Source: Metaphire vulgaris (Eukaryota > Annelida > Clitellata > Crassiclitellata > Megascolecidae). Taken from it: a stretch of 64,000 nucleotides of DNA. The notes below the pieces were generated by a model. The model searched no databases. It was not told the origin of the DNA and worked only from the letters and a program-made list of their open reading frames with translations. The translations under genes and the position numbers were made by a program. Of the stretch, positions 11,240 to 21,635 are shown piece by piece. Each line of letters opens with the position of its first letter. Positions within the stretch are counted from its first letter, which is position 1. The stretch lies in assembly GCA_018105865.1 (NCBI GenBank), contig CM030841.1, forward strand, positions 7,256,229 through 7,320,228, written 5' to 3'.

Positions 11240-12436
11240 GTTAGTGAGTAGTAACCCCCTTCCTTGGCCGGCAGAAATCGTATAAATAGCCGATCTCACG
11301 ACAGATCAGGACCGATTGCCGAGGCGGCGTGTGTTTCCAGAAGGGATAGAGTGCCGGGTGAGTACCCGAGGAAAGGTCGCACCCGAGCGACCGATTGCCG
11401 AGGGCGGCGTGTGGCAGGAGAAAGGTAGGGCACTCGAGCACCTTTAGTCGAGCACCTTTAGGAGGGCACCCAGTCAAGAAGCACCCTTGAGGTCGGAGCA
11501 CCCTTGAGGCTAAGCACTTGAGATTGGAGCACCCTGAGGCTAAGCACGTTGAGCAGAGCACTCTGAGGTCAGAGCACCCTGAGTGGAGGCACTATAGGTG
11601 CGGTGCGAGGCTTGAGTGATAGATGCGGTGCGAGGCTTAAGCTAGAGGGCGGTGCGAAGGGTGCGGAGGCACAGCGCCGTAGGGCGGCGCGATAGATAGG
11701 GTGCGGAGACACTGAGCCATAGGGCGGTGCGATTGGTGCGTGCGAGGCACTGAGCCGTAGGGCGGTACGATCGGTGCGTGAGAGGCACTGAGCCGTAGGG
11801 CGGTGCGATCGGTGCGTGAGAGGCACTGAGCCGTAGGGCGGCGCGAGGCACTGAGCCATAGGGCGGTGCGATCGGTGCGTGAGAGGCATTGAGCTATAGG
11901 AGGGACGCGATAGGCACGGTCCGAGGCACCTAGATGTAGGTGCGGCGGCGGCGCGATAGGCGCGGTGAGAGGCACTGAGCCGTAGGGCGGTGCGATAGGT
12001 GTGGTGCGAGAGGCACTGGGATTTAGGTGCGGTTCGACAGGCGCGGAGACACTGAGCGTATGGCGGTGCGTTGGTGCGGTAGAGGCATTGAGCGTAGGGC
12101 GGTTCGAAGCACTGAACGTAGGGAGGCGCGATAGGTGTGGAGAGAGGCAAAGTGCACGGAGTGAGGTAAGGTGCGAAGGTAGAGAGGTGAGGCGCACGGA
12201 GCCAGATAGGTAGAGGTGAAAGGACGCTTTAAGGAAGGGATTGAGCGTGGAACGTCGGAAGAAAGCACAGAGTAGTGCGCAGAGTGACAGGTGGTTGTAA
12301 GAGAGCCTGAGATCTTAGCCAAAAAGCTAAGACGAACGACCACGTGCCTTAGAGTGAGTCAGACCCCGTGTGCGTCGAACCAGGCGGAGCCATCTGGAGT
12401 TTAGGAGGCGTAGGAACCTCGATAGGCCCGGTTCAT

Positions 12437-12439
<3 letters not shown>
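11240..12439. repeat. GC-rich minisatellite island with a TATA box
   Basis: A GC-rich block in AT-rich surroundings, bounded by TA-type microsatellites at some distance on the left and immediately on the right. It opens with TATAAATA (11281-11288) and two copies of gaccgattgccgagg. Next come short GAGCACCCTTGAGG repeats (11470-11590), then a tandem array of roughly 38-base units built on gagccgtagggcggtgcgat (11690-12150). A perfect 7-base hairpin (tcttagc ... gctaaga) sits at 12313-12332. Minus-strand frames translate the array into a proline-rich repeat, which I regard as an artefact. It may be an unclassified element or a decayed LTR-like unit. Confidence 0.6.

Positions 12440-12482
<43 letters not shown>
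12440..12482. repeat. (TA)n microsatellite
   Basis: Pure TA repeat directly bordering the GC-rich island. Confidence 0.95.
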
Positions 12483-12486
<4 letters not shown>

Positions 12487-13459
12487 TATACTGTATACCT
12501 TCTTCTGCCAAACAGACTGACTCGTTTCCGGTGTTATAGACAGACTGTTAGCCATGAGCTGACGGTTTTATACAATGAATTTTTATCGACATCAATCTCA
12601 TCTTGTCAGAAATCGAAAATCGAATAAAAATAATAACCTCCTCAGCGTATATCCAATGTGTTACAAAATCTCTAAGTCTTTTCAAGAAAATTAGCGGCGG
12701 CTCGACAATAACTAATTGTGACGACTGGAACTAGCGACTGCGGAACTTAGATTTCGCCAGCGGCGTTTGTTACGTAAAGAAAAAAGCAATCTACTACAAC
12801 ATTATGAAACTGATTGCTGATCAAATCAAGTCATATTTATAATTATAATGAAATCAAGTCACAAGACCGCCGTCGCTAATCGACGGTTTGTCGCAACGAT
12901 GAACAATAGGTCTCCGCAGTATTCTGCCTCTTGACGATTCCATAAGTGCTGGCGTTTCAAGTTTGACCATTTCATTATGCTATCCGTCCAGCTTGTTCTG
13001 CGTTTACCTCTATTTCTCTTCTATGAAAGAGTGACATTCACAGTAAATAAGTGTGTCACACGTTGGATATCTACGTCGTGAGAAAGACAGATCGAGAAAA
13101 GCATAGGGCCTAAATCAAAATAGCAATATCAAAATGGAAATATCAAAATAGAAATATCAACACACTAACAATTCCAACAGTCATTATGCCTTTTTCAAGT
13201 GTGATTATAGTATTATTAAATTTTGTATAAGTGCATTTCACTTGCTTTTGTAGAGGAGTCTGAAGTTGTCAAATCATGTTCATGACGATGATTCCCGTAC
13301 TAACGAGCATTCTGGTCCAATTCACTGCATATGCAAACTAGGACAGGCATTGCGTTTTTCATTCGCTGCGGAGGAGAATCTGAAGTATGAGTTGTAAAAT
13401 CGCGTTCTTGTTTAGTGTTCGTCCTAAATGACGATGCGTAGGTCCTCAGTTCACGACCA
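12483..13459. other. Intergenic DNA, nothing recognised
   Basis: AT-rich, no long open frame, no transposon ends that I can pair. The phrase gaggagtctgaag and its neighbourhood recur twice (13253 and 13370), hinting at a small local duplication. Confidence 0.4.
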
Positions 13460-13545
13460 TTCTAATTATGTGGCTTTCAAACAGGCTTACTTAGTCTCCT
13501 AAACCATTTTAAAGGACATTATTATTATTGTTATTATTATTGTTA

Positions 13546-13603
<58 letters not shown>

Positions 13604-13625
13604 CATCATTATTATTATTATTATG
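13460..13625 (+). mobile_element. CR1-type 3' tail fragment with (TTA)n
   Basis: gtggctttcaaacaggc ... aaaccattttaaa matches the 3' tail of the CR1 LINEs at 19495 and (minus strand) 29967, followed by a long (TTA)n tract with a few TTG and TCA interruptions. The hairpin stem is decayed in this copy. Whether it ended a LINE or a SINE cannot be told. Confidence 0.6.
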
Positions 13626-14299
13626 CAGAAATTGCTGAAATTGCTGAAATGTTAATCTTTTAAAACTTGCTAAAGAAATCGTTTAAGTTAAGAATCATTT
13701 GACAGAGTTCTGTTTATTTGATTCATGACATTGAAGCACTTATCCATTGCCATGATGGATAAATAGGAGCTAATTGTTAGTCAGATAATGACTTCCATTT
13801 TATAGTTAAACATCTTTTTGCACCGCTTAAGCGGGGAGCCAATTGGATTCACTGTTCTAAGAATTTTCAATTTTAATCATCTATCGAAACACAATCTTAG
13901 CGGCTACTGAGTTGATTCATGTGCACGTGTTCTGAATTCCTAACCGATACATAGATGATGATTATGGTAACTCGATGGCTGCATCAAGAAAGATGTTGAT
14001 ATTGACCTGAATGAGCGAAACGTTTGATAAAGTAAAAGCGGTCTAATGGTAGTCATGTAACGCAATCGTAGCAACATAGGCAGTAACATTAATTGATATC
14101 CACATTGGACGTAACAGCAGATAGGCTATGTTTTTAGATAACAGATCTAATTGTCATTGGCAGGTAATTGCAAAGGCCGCAAATGAAGTGATATATTTAG
14201 GCTGCCGCAAAATGTCACATTTAAGCATTATTTCAGTTCTTCACTTTAGAATATTTTTGAAAGTATTAGGCCTATTTGAAAAATTGCATAATTAGAAAT

Positions 14300-14545
14300 T
14301 GTCTGTACAATCTTTCTCGGTGTGAGGCGCTTTCGCGTCTACTGTCATCGTGAAATTCGACGCCGCTCGTTCCCACGGCGGCATTTCTCGTTGAATCTCA
14401 GGCAACCTTTAACCGTACACGAACGCGAGACATTTCTCTGCCGACAGCAACTCGTTGACAAAGTCCTGGTCGTCTGTGGTCGAGCAGGACTCGCTGCTGC
14501 TTCGGCACCGGCGCTGCGCCTCCTTCAGCACGTGTTTATGCACAT
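14300..14545. other. GC-rich unidentified insertion in GRL gene 2 flank
   Basis: Absent from the equivalent places upstream of genes 1 and 3. It is distinctly GC-rich and CpG-rich. The minus strand has a stop-free stretch reading HVLKEAQRRCRSSSES and FVNELLSAEKCLAFVYG, which looks protein-like but which I cannot assign. It could be a fragment of a host gene or of an uncharacterised transposon. Confidence 0.5.
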
Positions 14546-14863
14546 TATTTTGTATCAACGATTGCAATTTTTTAAAGCAATTAGACAGCTCGATATTTTC
14601 ATCTTAGTAACATGAAACTGATGCTGATATTTCAGTGCCGTTATGTGCGTTAATGCATATAAGCAAAAATACAAATTGCTTTACTAGCATTATTTGATTT
14701 ACTCAAAATTCTAAAACACTAATTGACTAAACATACTATGCGAAAACTTGAGATGCTTGAAAATCATTAATATATCTAAGTAAAATATTTTTCATAACAA
14801 TAGTTGTGGTTTGCATGAAGGTGTCGTATTGCTGTATTGATTATGTCATATTATGCGTTGTTT

Positions 14864-15137
14864 TTGAATCATATTAAATCAAGAAAAATTAGATATTTTG
14901 GACATGTTACCAGAAAAGCAGAAAACTCAATAAAACTCAATAATAACTGGTTTGACGGATGGAACTAGGAGGCAAGGCAGACCGAGAACCAGCCGGATAG
15001 ATAGCATTATGACACGGACTAACATGAAAGGAGTTCCACTAATGGAAGCAGCTAAAGAAAGGGAGCAGTGGAGAATTATTGTTCAACGTTGCAGCCAACT
15101 TTCGCATAGTGACGACGGCTTCATGACATGACATGAC
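14864..15137 (+). mobile_element. RTE-type LINE 3' fragment
   Basis: Flanked by an exact 11-base target duplication ATGCGTTGTTT (14853-14863 and 15138-15148). Encodes the very C-terminus of the RTE polyprotein (TRRQGRPRTSRIDSIM, MEAAKEREQWRIIVQR) and ends with (CATGA)n. It lies about 130 bases upstream of the TATA box of gene 2. Confidence 0.85.
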
Positions 15138-15263
15138 ATGCGTTGTTTCATTATGAAATTGCTATTGAACAGTCAAACAAAAATTCACATTAATTCTCCG
15201 GCCGTGTTTCTGTGCTGAAATATTAAATGACATACATTTCAAACATAAACTGCACATATACTG

Positions 15264-15271
15264 TATATAAA
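15264..15271 (+). promoter_or_regulatory. TATA box of GRL gene 2
   Basis: TATATAAA followed by gaagaggtcgcgctgactg, the same arrangement as before genes 1 and 3. Confidence 0.6.
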
Positions 15272-15454
15272 GAAGAGGTCGCGCTGACTGAAGAGGCAGC
15301 TGTTTAGTTACGTGTTGCCCGCCAGTAGACACGAGAAACAAAACTGCTGTAGTTTACAATATCGCGATAATTAAATGCATATTTATGGTTATATTTTAAA
15401 TTCCTTTTAGTCACGAAGTCAAGTTCGTTCAATAACCTTGAATTTTGAGCGCGA

Positions 15455-17534
15455 ATGATAAAAACGATGCCTCCTTTGAAGATATTTCCGAAACAAAGGG
15501 AAAGTACAGAAAATGGACAAACTGGCGGAGATGAAAAGGAAGACTCTGAACGAGAGTCTTCGTTGAGAAAGGCGTTTTTGCCGATGACTTTCATTTTGAG
15601 ACTTCTCGGATTGTATTTCGTCAAGACAGATGGTGGACCGAGAAAAGAATATTATTCTCGTATTTACAGCATCATCATAGTGATTATTGTATGGATCAAC
15701 GCCGTCAGAATATTCACAATGTTGAACCGTTATGACACGATCGAAACAGGACTTTTAGGAAAGGGTCCAAATCTAATAACTCAGGTTACTGTGGCTGTTG
15801 TAGTTACTTCTTGCTATAAATTCAATTCAAGCGGAAAATTAGAAGCGCTTTTTAAGAGCTTTGGCAAAGAGCTGGATTGTCGACAGTTGAAGAAAATCAG
15901 AATTAAAGTGATAGTTTGGTCCGCAGTTACATGGCTTTTCATTATAATTAATGCCATTGGTAATATATATAGTGCATATTTTGCAGGGAACGAATCTGCT
16001 AACTTAACGTTTATGGCGCCATTTTTTACAATGATCCCCATCAGCGACACCTTACCTATATACATTTTACATGCGTTGTTTCTTATTCTGGAATTGTACA
16101 CTATATGTTTTCTTTTTGTCCCTTTAATGTGGAACTTTCTGATCGCTTCTGTTTTTTGTGACGGATTTAAGAAATGCGCGAGAGATTTCCTTATTGGTTT
16201 TAAAGAAGCAAAGAGCGCAAGCTCGAGCACATTCGAGGCACTGAGACAGAAACATCAAATGTTATGCCAGATGGTTCAAGAGATTGACAAGTACATGTGC
16301 CTGATGAACGCCGCGTACTTCTTTGGGTATATTAGCATCGTCATCTTAGATCTGTACGGATATTTGACGAAACCATCAAAAAGCGCAGAACCATATGTTC
16401 TATTCTTGGAGCTTCTCTTTGACTTCAGCAGCCTATCCGGAGTCTTTCTACTCGCCTATGGAGGAATCATTGTGAATAACTCGGTAAGCTGTATGTCTAG
16501 ATTGAACGATACCAGTGTAATAAATGCGAATTAAGTAATGTAACAAAAGAATTTGTTGTCTAGATGCCTCGATAACACATGCCTCTATAACCCAATCGTC
16601 TCGCGAAGAATTTTGTTCATCCGTGCCACATGTTAACGTAATGAACGTCATAAGCGTAATAACAAATTCCCCATTTTCTAGTGTGTCCTGAAATAGCATG
16701 AAATTTCTTGTCACCTATCTGCTTTTCGAACAATGTGGTATTTGCTTTTCGAACAATGTGGTATTTGACAGACCAATGGGTAGGGCTCAAGCCAATTAAG
16801 GTAGAATTTTTGAAATTGTCTCATTACCTTTAATAGGTCAGTCAACTAGGTTAATTGAGACTTTCCTCCCTGCCATGCATATACAGTAGTGGACCAGGGA
16901 AGGGAAACCGATAAGAAGCGACCAGGAAATTTCCTTCTGTCTCATCAAATACCACGCTGTCCTCAAAAGCTTTTGTTATGGCATAGCTCGAAGGTGTTCA
17001 ATCCACGGATAGGCAAATACGGTCTAGTTTACACTGGGGCACGCATACAGTTGCTTTTTTGCCAATTCTGTTTTCACAACGCATACTGGCTGACAGGCCA
17101 ACAATTATCTGCATTCTCGTATCAAATTTCTGCCTCATTGTTTTCTTTTCGTTAATTCGAGGTGCAGGCAGAAATTTATAACAGAATATAGGCCTATTCT
17201 ATGCAAATATTCGTTGGTCATGTCGCACCGTTTCATGAAATCCGCATGTCTGAACAATATATCTCTTAATTCTTTGTCATTTGCATATTTTACAATGCTA
17301 AATCATCTCACTAAACTATATGATTATTGGCTAATATTCACTAGGACTTTTTCAAATTTAAGATTGCTGCCAAATTCATCGTATACTTTTCATTACGCAG
17401 GCCCATAAAATGTTCGTGAAAATCCAGGATGTCCATTTAACCAATTTGAACGCAGTAACGATTGGCCAGGTATGAAATAGTTTTTGCCTTTATTGATCCA
17501 ACATAGGCATTCGACCAATATATAAATACATTTA

Positions 17535-17585
<51 letters not shown>

Positions 17586-17610
17586 GCTAAGCTAAGCTAA
17601 GCTAACTAAG

Positions 17611-17680
<70 letters not shown>

Positions 17681-19691
17681 CTTAGCTCTTTGAACAGCAA
17701 CCATGCACCAATTACTCGAGGACAAACGTTGACTCGTGTCAATCTCTTACGTGCATTGTCCTTGCTGTGATTAGTTATCCGATGTGTATTAATAATGACG
17801 CTTAATCATACACTGTAGATTAAAATATCTCGTTGAGAAACTCTAAAATCGTTTGAATTTTTCTAACCCATCTCATTGGCTATAGGAAAACGGCCATCAA
17901 ATCATTCGTTGTAATCATATTACAGATAGCGTATTCGAGTACTGTCCTAATCCTGCTCCTTAATAAATACGCTGTACATAACAAACAACAACGTCAAAAA
18001 GTAACAGTGATATAGAAGTTATAGGTCCAGATCTTTTACTTATGGGGCGGCGAATTTAGGTGACCATATGTCATCTTGGCTTTCGCTTAGCTAAATGACC
18101 TTGTTAATTCAATTCTTACGTTATAAAATGTAAGTGCATGTTTATTAATTATTCGCAAGACCGTAGAATCTTAACAATATCGTTGTGCCACAGAAATAGT
18201 GGTTTGTGTCTTTTGCAGATAATTGTGTTTCTTAATCGCTTAAGCGGAGAACCGATTGGATTCACGATTTTAGGAATCGTTGTCATCGATCGAAACACAA
18301 TTTTAACGGTAAGTAAATGCGATGAAGGTTCGAATAAGCCTACCACACTTAGAGGCTTAGTCAGATGCAATTGATTCCATTCAACCCGTGCGTTGCAGTT
18401 AATGTCATGTTAATTGTGAATTGGTGAACGGTGATGGCATGTAGATGCCAACATTTTGTACCATGCGTCAAGTGTCAAGCATCATAAGTTCATAGCGATA
18501 TGTTTTCGAGATTGTCGATGCTTGTAATGTGCCATTCATGAATGTTTAGCATATATACTTGATTTTCGGTGCGTTGGTTCATTTTTAGACTGGAGTCAAG
18601 TCTCGTTTCTCTTGTTTGATTGATAGTGGGTGCAGTTGAACGTAGCAATTCTTCTATTTATTTAGCTACATAATGAAGAATGTCAACATCTTGAAAATTG
18701 GAACAGTTCATAGCATGACAGCATTATTTGCCTAGGAACTTATTATCTGAGTAGGTCTACATAACGTACAGTACCATGATGTGTCTAACGCAAATGCTTT
18801 TTAATACAGATAAATGCTCGGTGATGCACATTGGGAAGAAGGGAACAGATCATGAATTTAAGTTATGTGGGAAGGGACTAAAAGTTACAAACGAGGAGAA
18901 AGATCTAGGGGTCATCATGCATAACAGCTTAAAGCCATCTAGGCAATGTGCAGAGGCAGCTAATAAGGCCAACAAAATTCTAGGTATGATCAAAAGAACT
19001 ATAGTGAGCAGAGAGAAGGATGTAATAATAAGACTTTACAAGACATTGGTACGTCCACATTTAGAGTATTGTGTTCAAGCATGGTGTCCATTCCTGAAGA
19101 AAGACATAGAGACCTTAGAAAGAGTGCAACACAGAGCAACAAAAATGATCAAGGGATATCATAAACTAACCTATGAGGAAAGGCTAAATCACTGTGGATT
19201 GACAACCCTGGAAAAAAAGAGAGAGAGGGGATTTGATTGAGACATACAAAATACTAACAAACAAAGTGGAAATGCCAAGAGAAAGATTTTTTACAATGAA
19301 GCAGTATGATAGAACCAGAGGACACAACATGAAACTGTTCAAGAAACGGGTTGGGAGACATAAACAGCATTTTTTTAGTGCAAGAGTGGTGGACAGATGG
19401 AATGAACTGGATGAGGGGATAGTAATGGCTACAACTGTAAACGAGTTCAAAATAAACCTCAGTAGGCTAGGGTATTAGATTGGACGGGAACAACAGTGGT
19501 TCTCACACAGGGCAGTCCCTACTGAACCACTTTAAACCTTGTTATATTATATTATATTATTATATAACGTGCTTATTGCTGCTGTGTAGATTTTAGGACT
19601 CTTGATCACCTACTTCCTCCTAATCATCGAAATGGCTCCGCCGGAGTCTTCGCCATATTCACATGCTAAAGTCAGCAGTACATCAACATAA
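15455..19691 (+). CDS. GRL gene 2: gustatory-receptor-like 7TM protein
   Basis: Predicted chemoreceptor-superfamily membrane protein of 429 residues; ligand unknown. Exons are 15455-16483, 17401-17469, 18219-18308 and 19590-19691, all phase 0, with donors gtaagc, gtatga and gtaagt. Exon 1 starts MIKTMPPLKIFPK; an acidic, hydrophilic N-terminus of about 38 residues precedes LRKAFLPMTFILRLLGLYF. Hydrophobic segments are near residues 70-90, 102-121, 152-175, 203-235, 282-303 and 316-340. The loop between segments 3 and 4 is the part most different from gene 3. The last exon has ITYFLLIIEM: the signature Gln is Glu here. A CR1 LINE (18791-19564) ends 25 bases before exon 4, at the presumed branch site. 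The reading frame is intact, but splicing may be impaired. Confidence 0.85.
17401..17469 (+). CDS. GRL gene 2 exon 2
   Basis: 69 bases, acceptor ttacgcag, donor gtatga; encodes AHKMFVKIQDVHLTN and on to TIGQ. Same protein sequence as gene 1. Confidence 0.8.
17540..17680. repeat. (TA)n with aagct core
   Basis: Two long TA tracts separated by taagctaagctaagctaa-type repeats; strongly self-complementary. It lies in intron 2 of GRL gene 2 and is absent from genes 1 and 3. Confidence 0.9.
18219..18308 (+). CDS. GRL gene 2 exon 3
   Basis: 90 bases, acceptor cttttgcag, donor gtaagt; encodes IIVFLNRLSGEPIGFT then ILGIVVIDRNTILT, the pre-TM7 region typical of the superfamily. Confidence 0.8.
18791..19564 (+). 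mobile_element. CR1-type LINE, 5'-truncated, in GRL gene 2 intron 3
   Basis: Encodes the end of a CR1 reverse transcriptase: NTDKCSVMHIGKK, EKDLGVIMHNSLKPSRQC, RPHLEYCVQAWCP, ERVQHRATKMIKGYHKL, then after a one-base frameshift near 19230 RGDLIETYKIL, RTRGHNMKLFKKR and FFSARVVDRWNELDE, stop at 19478. The tail has an 8-base-pair hairpin (19495-19502 with 19524-19531) and TTATA-type repeats. Target duplication is TAACG (18786-18790 and 19565-19569), cutting tctaacg, the likely branch site of exon 4. Confidence 0.88.
19590..19691 (+). CDS. GRL gene 2 exon 4 (TM7)
   Basis: Acceptor ctgtgtag, then ILGLLITYFLLIIEMAPPES and a hydrophilic tail to TAA. The CAA codon of the signature Gln is GAA here, the only gene of the set with this change. 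Confidence 0.8.
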   Translation: MLGLLITYFLLIIEMAPPESSPYSHAKVSSTST

Positions 19692-20046
19692 TGTCGAGTT
19701 GTAATTTCTTGACAAAGGAATTTCATCTACAGCAGAACATTATAGAAACATTAATTGAGAAGATTTAAACACAGACATATTAAATGCGAGAAAGACTATT
19801 AACAACTTGATAAGCTTATAATTGGACATATTATGTTGCTAAATTAATTTTCTATCTTAGTTTGATTGTTTAGTGTCTAAATTGCATAAGTTGACATTGT
19901 ATCAAAAGTATCAATAGTGTCATGGTTGCCAGATTTCCAAAGTCAAAATACGGGAGATTATTACCGCGATCAGTGCGCCCACTCCACGATCCAGTTCATT
20001 GTGAATTATTATGACTAGAGCTATACTACACAACAGTACTATAGAG

Positions 20047-20407
20047 GAGTGGGGTAGCCAGGATTTACGGAAGGGGGTTTATTGTTTTGGTCATGGTCAA
20101 CTGTGAAAAACTGAAAAAATCTTGACAAACAAAAAAGTTCGTCCGCTCACACTGACACCTTGTTTTCCTCTTTTTCTTCGTTAGTGTTGGCAAGCAAAAA
20201 AAGTCAACGCCTTAATTAACTACATTATTTCTTCAATTTATTGAATTCGTAACGTTGTTACGAAATATTTTACTCCGGCAACCCCACGGGGTGTGATCCA
20301 CAAGTCCGCAATCCGAGAATAAAAATGCGTGAAACAATGAAAAAATCTTTTTTGTGACAGCCAAGAGGGTTTAATCCCCAAATCCCCTCCCCTCGGCTGC
20401 GTCACTG
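20047..20407. mobile_element. hAT MITE
   Basis: Exact 8-base target duplication CTATAGAG (20039-20046 and 20408-20415). Ends gAGTGGGGTAGCCAGGATTT and, inverted, CAGTGACGCAGCCGAGG resemble hAT ends. No coding potential. Confidence 0.85.
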
Positions 20408-20474
20408 CTATAGAGCATAGACTAGGAAAACGCAGTGTACAATACTGTTCAATGCACTGCATCATCTATATGTA

Positions 20475-20834
20475 AAGGTAAGGTAGTCCCATACTCGATT
20501 TTCGAGCGTCCCATACTCGATTTTCGAGCGTTGGGGCCGGTGCTGATCTCCGGTTACTAGGCAAGCAGCAACGCAGGTGGCTTGCGCCATTAATCTAGAG
20601 TAGGTTGCCATTACTTTCTCTAGACCCACGTTTTACCCTTCGCAGCTTAACGCTGCTACCAATTTATCGACGCCTAAGCGATGAACGGCGTGGTTGGTCG
20701 CCGGCACCACGGCTAGATCCCGGGATGATCATCCATCCAAGTACTAACCGCGCTCGACGTTGCTTAACTTCGGTGTTCTGACGGGAACCGATCGCACAGC
20801 GCCAAGTAGGCCGGGTTCGCCAAGCAGGCCGGGT
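20475..20834 (-). mobile_element. 5S rRNA-derived SINE (SINE3-like)
   Basis: On the minus strand the head reads AGAACACCGAAGTTAAGC and then GGTTAGTACTTGGATGG, which are the internal promoter region (A box to C box) of 5S rRNA genes. The body then becomes unrelated and ends with a duplicated cgctcgaaaatcgagtatggg-type unit. Target duplications catctatatgta (20463-20474) and catctgtatgta (20835-20846) match at 11 of 12 bases. The length (360) and duplications show a retroposed SINE rather than a genuine 5S gene. Confidence 0.8.
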
Positions 20835-21294
20835 CATCTGTATGTAGTAAATTAATATTACAAACAAGTTATAGGCTAATAATATTATTATCATAGACCT
20901 CCCAACGAGTCCTAAGTTCTTATTCCTGCCGTTAAAGTAAGTATGAAACAGAGGAGCATTGCTGCCTGCCTCAGAGCCTTTATTATCTTGTTTGATATTG
21001 TACTAAACTGTACTAATGACTTTTATTTGACGTTTTATCACGTCAGAAAATGTAGTATTGTTTCGATTTTAAACTGCGTCTCAATGAAGTCTATCTACCT
21101 AGCCAAATACGGGAGATTTAGTCTCCCGCGTAGCATCCGTTCGGGAGGCGGGAGACTGGGGCTGAAATACGGGAGCCTCCCGTAAAATACGGGAGATCTG
21201 GCAACCCTAGTGTAGGATCTTTGGGCAAATAACGATTACGTAATGTACATGTACAGTATTCTATGCGTCTACCGTGATGATTGATGCTGTGTAG

Positions 21295-21420
21295 ATTTGA
21301 GGACTCTTGATCATCTACTTTCTCCTGATTATCCAAATGGCTCCACCGGAATCTTCGCCTCATATACACGACAACAAAACAGGAGTTGAATGTTTCGCCG
21401 CGGTTTCGATACAGTAGAAA
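21295..21420 (+). pseudogene. Orphan GRL exon 4 with a stop codon
   Basis: Acceptor ctgtgtag, then ATT TGA in place of ATT TTA, followed in frame by GLLIIYFLLIIQMAPPESSP, clearly a GRL last exon. The surrounding 21210-22560 matches the 3' end of gene 5 (58630-59050). Exons 1 to 3 are missing, so this is the stump of a lost gene. Confidence 0.85.
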
Positions 21421-21635
21421 TTTCACATCAACTAAAACAATACATTTCAACAACTACTAATTGAGAAGGTTAATTGGTAAAAAGATTAAATGCGAATAGG
21501 ACTAATCAACAACTGTATTGACTAAATAACTGTGCATTTTTGCTAAATCTCTTTTTAAAACCCTATTTTAAATGGCATAATTTGAACATTACATATATGT
21601 TCATGGTACACAAACTTGCATCGTGTATGGGACTT

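Larger units (their letters stand above)
13965..15454 (+). other. 5' flank of GRL gene 2
   Basis: Paralogous to the 5' flanks of genes 1, 3 and 4. It is interrupted by an unidentified GC-rich insert (about 14300-14545) and by an RTE fragment (14864-15137). Confidence 0.7.
19921..21207. mobile_element. hAT-like element holding two nested insertions
   Basis: Inverted ends (tGGTTGCCAGAT at the left; ATCTGGCAACCC at the right) plus shared subterminal AAATACGGGAGA. Flanking tagtgtca and tagtgtag match at six of eight bases. No transposase is seen; between the ends lie a hAT MITE (20047-20407) and a 5S-derived SINE (20475-20834). The left flank matches DNA downstream of gene 3, while the right flank matches intron 3 of gene 5, so a duplication breakpoint coincides with the element. 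Confidence 0.65.

Noticed and set aside
12311..12332. Fourteen-base match (minus strand) to the start region of U2 snRNA, TTTTGGCTAAGATC
   Set aside because: Similarity ends on both sides, and the bases form a simple local hairpin instead; too short to call a U2 gene or pseudogene.
11569..12343. Several long minus-strand open frames giving a proline- and serine-rich repetitive protein
   Set aside because: They translate the GC-rich minisatellite in more than one frame at once; no start context, domain or conservation supports coding.
15814..16230. 138-codon minus-strand frame opposite gene 2 exon 1, also present opposite gene 3
   Set aside because: It is the antisense shadow of the conserved receptor exon; its conservation follows from the sense strand.
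20680..20834. Genuine 5S rRNA gene
   Set aside because: Only the internal promoter part matches; the ends of 5S rRNA are not preserved, and the unit has target duplications.
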